Shown here piece after piece: positions 58,430 to 64,000 of a stretch of 64,000 nt of DNA. Source of the DNA: Cytospora piceicola (lineage: Eukaryota; Ascomycota; Sordariomycetes; Diaporthales; Cytosporaceae); assembly GCA_023375675.1 (NCBI GenBank), contig JALQBC010000010.1:744001-808000 (forward strand). Direction: 5' to 3'. Every line of letters begins with the position of its first letter. Positions within the stretch are counted from its first letter, which is position 1. The translations under genes were made by a program, and so were the position numbers. The notes beneath the pieces are model-generated. The model worked only from the letters and a program-made list of their open reading frames with translations, searched no databases and was not told where the DNA came from.

Positions 58430-60155
58430 TCAAGAAATAAGAACCCTGACGCCCTTGCTGTCTTTTTTCGTTATTGGGACGAACAGATCGTGGTCATATC
58501 TGACGTCCTCCTCACTCGTCTCAAACAGAGTCAACCTCGGGAAGACCTTCAGGGTCATGACAGCCACAGCAAGGTAGAGCTCACAATAGGCAAGACTATA
58601 CAACTATCATTAGTGACCTGCGAGGGGAACTATACATTCTCATGGGCGGACTCTAGGCTTGACTCACCTCATTCCCAGACACTGCCGGCTGCCTCTCGAG
58701 AAGCTCAACAGGCATTTCTCTAGATCTTTCCTCTTGTTACCCTGATCGTCGAACCATCGTTCAGGTTTGTACGCATATGAGTCCGGGAAAACCTCCTCAT
58801 TGTGGTGCATCACGGCAGCCGAGCAGCCCATTGCCCACCCTCTGGGTATGAAATACTCCACCTTGCCCTCCCCCTTCACCTCCCCCCGATACACGAGGTC
58901 TTCCTCCGGCGCGACCCTCGGGCTGCGAGCTGACACGCCATACGACAACCGCAAGCCCTCCGTGATAACGCCAGTTATGTACGGCAACTTCTCCAGGGCG
59001 GCCCACGAGACGTTGTCCGCGTCGAGGCCCGCCCCCGCCAGCTCGGCAGTCAGCCGGCCCAGGACCTCGGGCCTCGAGAGGACGTGGTAGGTGATGACGG
59101 CCAGGGCCCAGCCCGTGGTGTCCGTGCCGGCGTTCATGAGCGCCATGCCCTCCCCGGCGAGCCGCGGGACCGCCTTCTCGGCCTCGGGCAGCGTCTCGGA
59201 CTCGAGCATGTCGGCGAACACGGCCCCGCCCGCGCCGCCCGCGCCGCGCCGCGCCCCCTCGACCATGGCGGGGAGGCGCACCGCGAGCGTCTCCATCAGC
59301 AGCTGGACGTCGGGCCCCATCCAGCCGCGGCGCGCGGCGGCGCCCGCGGCCGCGGCGAGGTTCCGGGAGAGCGGCACGAAGCGGAACACGAAGGTGGTGT
59401 TCAGGAACGCGTACGTGGCCTCCCGCCAGTTGGGCTCCCAGCCGTCCCTGTCCAGGTACCCGAGCGGCTCGCCGAACGAGTACCCGGAGATGACGTCGGA
59501 CGTGAAGCAGCTGTAGGCCACGGTGATGTCGAACGGGCCCGGGCGGCGGGCGCCGTGGCCCAGCAGCCTGCCGCAGAACTTGCGGAGCGTGCGCCGGATG
59601 TCGGGCTCGAGCCGGAGCATCTGCTGCCTCGAGAAGTGCCGGCCCATGGGCGCCCGGCGGGTCCGGTGGAGGTCGTGGCCGGCGGTCCCGAAGCCCGTCG
59701 CGCTGATCGGGTATGTCATGGACCGGAGGGTGTGCGCAGACTTGTCGCGCTTGCGCCCGCCTGCCGCATAGATCTCGTCGATGAATGATGGGTCGTTGCA
59801 GTGTATCTCTGAGGGATTGATGCGAACGATTGGGCCTAGTGTCTCGCCTCGTTAGGGGATTCCTCTCACGTTGTAATCAAGCTTCCAGTCACTGACCGTA
59901 TTTCTCATGCATTTTCTTGATTTCCCATGAGTATCGCCCAACCTTGATCAGGTCAAAGTATGCCTCGTAAGCTATTGTCATGGCCGCCAACCTCGGGCCG
60001 GGGATATGATTAAGAGGATGCAGAGGCGATATGTTATACAGCGCGACAAGAACATGGTATATGATCCACAGGCCCAAGAGACGGACTGCATTTGTCGTAC
60101 TGATGACGGCTTTGAGGCTATCGATGCCGGAATCAAACTGAGTAAAAGACGCCAT
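58430..60155 (-). CDS. Cytochrome P450 monooxygenase
   Basis: Exons 60155-59897, 59835-58668 and 58595-58430 give 530 residues. The N-terminal membrane anchor is about residues 15-45 (LLGLWIIYHVLVALYNIS), followed by the proline hinge HPLNHIPGPRLAA. The I-helix is NAGTDTTGW (AGxDTT), the K-helix ExxR is EGLR, the PERF-type motif is PERWFDD, and the heme loop is FSRGSRQCLGM with the axial Cys. The family pattern is like fungal trichodiene-oxygenase-type P450s (EGLRLSYGV and YKPERW). The second intron splits the sequence just after CLGM; the last exon begins LAYCELYLAVAVM. It diverges from the beta-lactamase-like gene, with an 822-bp shared upstream region. Substrate is unknown. Confidence 0.9.
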
Positions 60156-60977
60156 CTCGACGTGCTGCGTCTGCCGCCGCGTGCCCAGCGAGCTGCGCTC
60201 TCGTAGATAGATAGCGACAAAGTCGTAGGACGACGACGCTGTACACGGCAAGGGGATGCTTGAAGGCCACCCCCGTTACAGAGTGGTGGCCAGCTACGAG
60301 CACCAGCGTCTCAATTTATAATAAAAATGAAGGTCACTATGGAGATCCCTTCTTTACGAGGCGTTCTTTATTAGGATTGTTACCACTATTTCCCCGCTGA
60401 TTAGCAAGCCTGTTGGAGTATCTCCTTGGCGCGAACGGAGTTATTGTTAGCATCAATATATTTTATGACCGTTATTCTGCTACGGTAGCAAAAGGTCACT
60501 AGTATATGCAGGCCAGGACAAGTGGGTACGGGCAAAGTGATACATCACTTGTCTGCATGATAAGGAGATGATCACATTGGTTGGGATGAGACTGAAGATA
60601 TGTGATAAATAGCCATTTGCAGAGGACATACATACCTACTTAAGTACATAAGTATGTTTTGCATGGCCGGCTTTCGTAAAGCCCTCATCAAAAGTCCCCC
60701 ATTATGACTCGAGAAATGTTGATTTGGAGAGTACTGTACATACAAATCCAGTACAAGCCCTCGTCTGCGTTATCAACTAGTCCACTCTACCATCCGTTAC
60801 TGTGCATTGATATTAACCAACGCTAATGTGAGCGAACGGGGGTAGTCCATCAATGATCCTACGTAACGCGCAGCAGTTGTACCGGCAAACAACGTTCGCA
60901 AATCAAAATATATTCAACCCGAGGTGAACTGCCCTACCCTAGCAGCACACTCAGCTTACGCCGAGACAGCCTATAAC
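60156..60977. other. Bidirectional promoter region of P450 and beta-lactamase-like gene
   Basis: An 822-bp shared upstream region. It contains a palindromic CATACCTACTTAAGTACATAAGTATG word at about 60629-60655 and is AT-richer than flanking coding DNA. Co-regulation of the two genes is possible but not shown. Confidence 0.5.
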
Positions 60978-62853
60978 ATGGCTCCGCTACATACTATGTC
61001 GAGCTTGAGTACAGCTCAAAGTCTCCAAGGTCTTCGGCCCCTGATCGAGTCAATCTGCCGAATTGCTGGTGTACCTGGTGTGGCCATGGGGGTTCTCCAC
61101 AATGGCATAGTATTACATGAAGGATACCACGGTCAACGTGACGTGGACCTTGGCCTGCCTGTCGACCGAGACACTATATTCTATGTGGGATCACTAACCA
61201 AGACAATCACTGCAACAGCTCTTGGAAATCTAGTGGATCAGGGACGCCTCGAATGGACTACCCCGGTCCACGAGATACTTCTCGACATGTCCAGGGACAC
61301 AGAGCTATACGCTGCAAAGCTTAACATTCTCGATATACTCTGCCACCGCACCGGAAAAGCATGGGCAGACGCTCTATACCTCGGGTCAAATAACAAGATA
61401 ATCCTCCCCAAGCACCAGGCGATCCCCACCTTCGACTATCTCCCTCAGGTGGAACCCGTGCGCAGCAAGTACATATGTAAGCTACTTTGATGATCTTATC
61501 TGTTCTACTTGCGTATGATTCAAGGGCTCGAGGATAATATCTGCTCAAAACGCTCTGAAGGCTTGATAGTTAGGATCCTGGAATCCAGATGGAAATGCTA
61601 ATCCATGACAAGACAACAACCATGCATACAATATAGCCGGCCTCGTGATAGAGGAAGTCTCAGGAAAGAGTTGGACCGAGTTTGTATCAGAAAATATCTT
61701 TGCTCCTCTGGGAATGAACCGCACATTCACTAGGCACCCGGACGATAATAATGTCGCCGCGCCATATAACATCCTCTCGGATAAGAGCCCCCATAGGCTC
61801 CCGTTCTGCAATGCTTCAAATAAGACGGCGATGTTTGCTGGCCAGTCAGTACGAACCTCCATGGCCGATCTTCTTAAATACAGCGCTGCCTACCTTCAGG
61901 CTCTTGGGGACATAAGGCCCACAACACACCCCCAATGTCCCGAGACAGGACAGAAGGTTGTACCTAAGCCTGCGTCTGCTTTCGCCGGGTCGGTGGATGG
62001 CTGTCTCGGTCCGGCAGAGGCTGAGAATGCCAGAAAACGCGAGGCCGTTGGTGGAAACCCAATCCGTCAAATTGCCTCGATCGCAAGGCCCTATATTGCA
62101 CGCCCTGTCGACAGTCCTTTAGAACAAACCTGTGCTCTCGGCTGGAATAGGACACGATTACCCGGCTCACTCGACTTCGGATGGAACCAGGGGGTTATAG
62201 ACCCCTTTCCAGTCCTTGGTGAGACCTACCCAGGACGGCTGGCGATCTGGCATGGAGGCAATATGCCGGGGGCGACTGCCGCTATATGCCTCCTCCCAGA
62301 AAGCAAAACAGCTGTGGTCGTCCTGCAAAACTCGCTCGGCCTCTGCGACGTGGCAGACTGGATCTGCCAGGCCGCTGTTGACACCGTCTTTACGGGCAAC
62401 CCAGCGCAAGACTACACTGCTCTTGCAGCGGAAATCGTCGACGTGGGCACCAGGCGGATGGAAGAGGTTGAGGATAAGCTGCAAAGAGAACGGATACGTG
62501 GAAGTGAACCACGAGACTTGAGATCCTATACGGGCAGATACTTCAACCTCATTGAGAAGTGGTTTATTTACATACTGGTCAATGAAGAAGGCCAGCTTTG
62601 CTTGGAGTTCTTGGGTCTGGAGGACGAGAGGTATCAACTTCGCCACTATCACAACGATACCTTCGTGTGGAACCTGCCCTACGACGAAATCGTGGAAAGG
62701 GGTCAATATATTCGAACGGCAGAGTACTACAAATTTGAATTTATACCAGATGAGTCCGGTGGTATCACGAAGCTTCTCTGGCGACATGATTGGTCTGTCC
62801 CCGAGGGCGAGTTCTTACGCAAGCTGAACAGGACAGATACAGAAAGGCAATGA
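60978..62853 (+). CDS. Serine beta-lactamase-like hydrolase
   Basis: Exons 60978-61476 and 61613-62853 (intron 136 nt, phase 1) give 579 residues. The active-site motif SxxK is SLTK within FYVGSLTKTITA (about residue 75). The second motif has YxN form as TYR-ASN-ASN across the splice (KYIYNNHAYN). A third, HxG motif is HGGNMPGA near residue 390. These match class C / penicillin-binding-like hydrolases, including acyltransferases such as LovD. The C-terminal part after about residue 445 contains beta-strand-rich sequence (lipocalin-like) common in fungal members. The natural substrate is unknown. The start is the first Met of MAPLHTMSSLST; an upstream in-frame stretch starts only with GTG. Confidence 0.88.
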
Positions 62854-63982
62854 ACACACCATTGTGATGGATTGGATTTCCTCTATCGAAAGCCAACCCT
62901 AGTCGATCGCTTCTCACGCGCCAGTTTCTACAGGTGACTCGAATTATATCAGAGCTGAGTGTCGAGATACGCCCTGAATCGTAGGGCGCCGTGAAGGGTC
63001 GTAGACCATTGTCGACCGTATCGGGGAACATGTTACTCCTCTGGAAGTACTTGCCCTGAGAATCTCTGCAACTATACTTCAGACTATTTATCGCTACATT
63101 GTAGCATCATTCCCCGGTTCTGATCATCAGCTATCAGTTTTCACTATCAAAGCTCGTGGATCCTGAACTAACACAAGACCACAGTATACGCCTTCTCACG
63201 TAAGGAGGAAGGGTGACGAAGACAGCATGCAACCACGGCCAAGAGTGACCCATCAATATTCGTATCATGATCACTGTGAAGATCAAATATCCGAGAATGG
63301 GGGAAGAGGCTTGTCATTTGAATATCTAACAACATATATTCAGTCGCTCTGATCCTTGGAACCTAGCCTCTGGAAACGGTAAATCCACCTGGGCTACAAG
63401 ATGTAACCCCAAGTCAGCAAGCTCAGCAAGCTCAGCAAGCTCAGCAAGAATCAGGGGGTGGTGATGCAGAAATACAAGAGGGGATAGATTAGAAGAATGA
63501 TGAAGAAAACGAAACAGTCAAAGTGATGATAATCCCTTATTTCAGGATCATACTGCTTGTTGATCGAATACCAACCCTGGGAACTACTTACTTAAGTAAG
63601 TAGTAAAGTAGATTACTAGGATGTGTTTCCACATGCTACTATCTATCTATATGCATGGCTGAGAACGGGACATAAAGACCCCTGTTTATGTCTCCATATT
63701 ATTTTGTTGCCTGCCGGGATGGAAACATCACGTTCAACGCCAAGCTCGTACCGAACCGCTCAAGTCAAGCAGGCAAAGCAACCACCAACTCTTCTCGAAG
63801 CAACACCAACCCAATTCCCACCGACCACCACCTCCCCGTATCTCACAACAAACAACCCGACATCACCCCCGGCCCACCCCGAAAAGAAAAGAACCCCACA
63901 CACAATCCAACCACCCGGGCAGCCACCCAACAGCCCCAATCACCACAACCCTCCCCCCCCCCCAAGAAAAACACCAAAAACC
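62854..63982. other. Intergenic with 9-bp tandem repeat
   Basis: The (CAGCAAGCT)n repeat lies at 63415-63448. TACTTAAGTAAGTAGTAAAGTA words sit near 63589-63610. The last 200 bases are C/A-rich with a C-run at 63951-63963, typical of a fungal leader before the next gene. Confidence 0.6.
63415..63448. repeat. 9-bp tandem repeat CAGCAAGCT, about 3.8 copies
   Basis: Three perfect copies plus CAGCAAG, in a non-coding region. Confidence 0.9.
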
Positions 63983-64000
63983 ATGGACTACCAGAACCGC
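63983..64000 (+). CDS. PRP11: Start of a gene, probably splicing factor SF3a66 (PRP11)
   Basis: The final 18 bases read ATG then DYQNR. That start, in this leader context, matches the beginning of fungal SF3A subunit 2 as I recall it. Only six residues are present, so the call rests on remembered sequence. The gene would bind SF3a60/SF3a120 in the U2 snRNP. Confidence 0.45.

Overview
The window is nuclear DNA of a filamentous ascomycete, most likely a Sordariomycete. Genes are separated by long intergenic stretches and carry short GT-AG introns of roughly 50-140 nt. Two tRNA genes have introns after anticodon position 37. Several proteins are typical of filamentous fungi: alternative oxidase, CRZ1, ATG33, a JEN-type carboxylate permease and a DUF7053-like protein. 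I read about 20 protein genes, of which the first and last are cut by the window edges, two tRNA genes, one decayed coding region and two transposon-like inverted-repeat elements. Species cannot be fixed from the sequence alone.

Layout. 1-3.3 kb: the 3' part of a JEN carboxylate permease and a small one-helix membrane protein. 3.3-5.4 kb: a repeat-rich patch with a 16-bp tandem repeat, a diverged inverted-repeat element and repeated trailer sequence beside tRNA-Lys(CTT). 6.4-10.9 kb: ATG33, tRNA-Gly(CCC), a cupin membrane protein and a coding relic with stops. 11.2-20.5 kb: one giant gene (minus strand, about 2970 residues) built from about 17 related coiled-coil repeats. 20.5-25.4 kb: nearly gene-free, with microsatellites and a 264-bp MITE. 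25.4-31.5 kb: a DUF7053-like gene, a LovC-like reductase and CRZ1. 35.2-40 kb: alternative oxidase and a kinase-like gene. 41.3-53 kb: housekeeping genes eIF3j/HCR1, MDM31, PNO1, a Rad60/Esc2-like gene and peroxisomal 2,4-dienoyl-CoA reductase, then a small hypothetical. 53.8-57.5 kb: a membrane-anchored histidine-phosphatase-like protein and exopolyphosphatase. 58.4-62.9 kb: a divergent P450 / beta-lactamase-like pair. The last bases begin a gene that looks like SF3a66.

No large operon-like system or biosynthetic cluster is evident; most neighbours look functionally independent. Three genes serve mitochondria (ATG33, AOX, MDM31), two act in ribosome production or translation (PNO1, HCR1), and the P450/beta-lactamase pair may share a promoter region. 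The most unusual content is the giant repeat protein, the tRNA-Lys trailer duplications and the two inverted-repeat elements. All exon boundaries were derived by hand from splice consensus and reading phase and have not been checked against transcripts.
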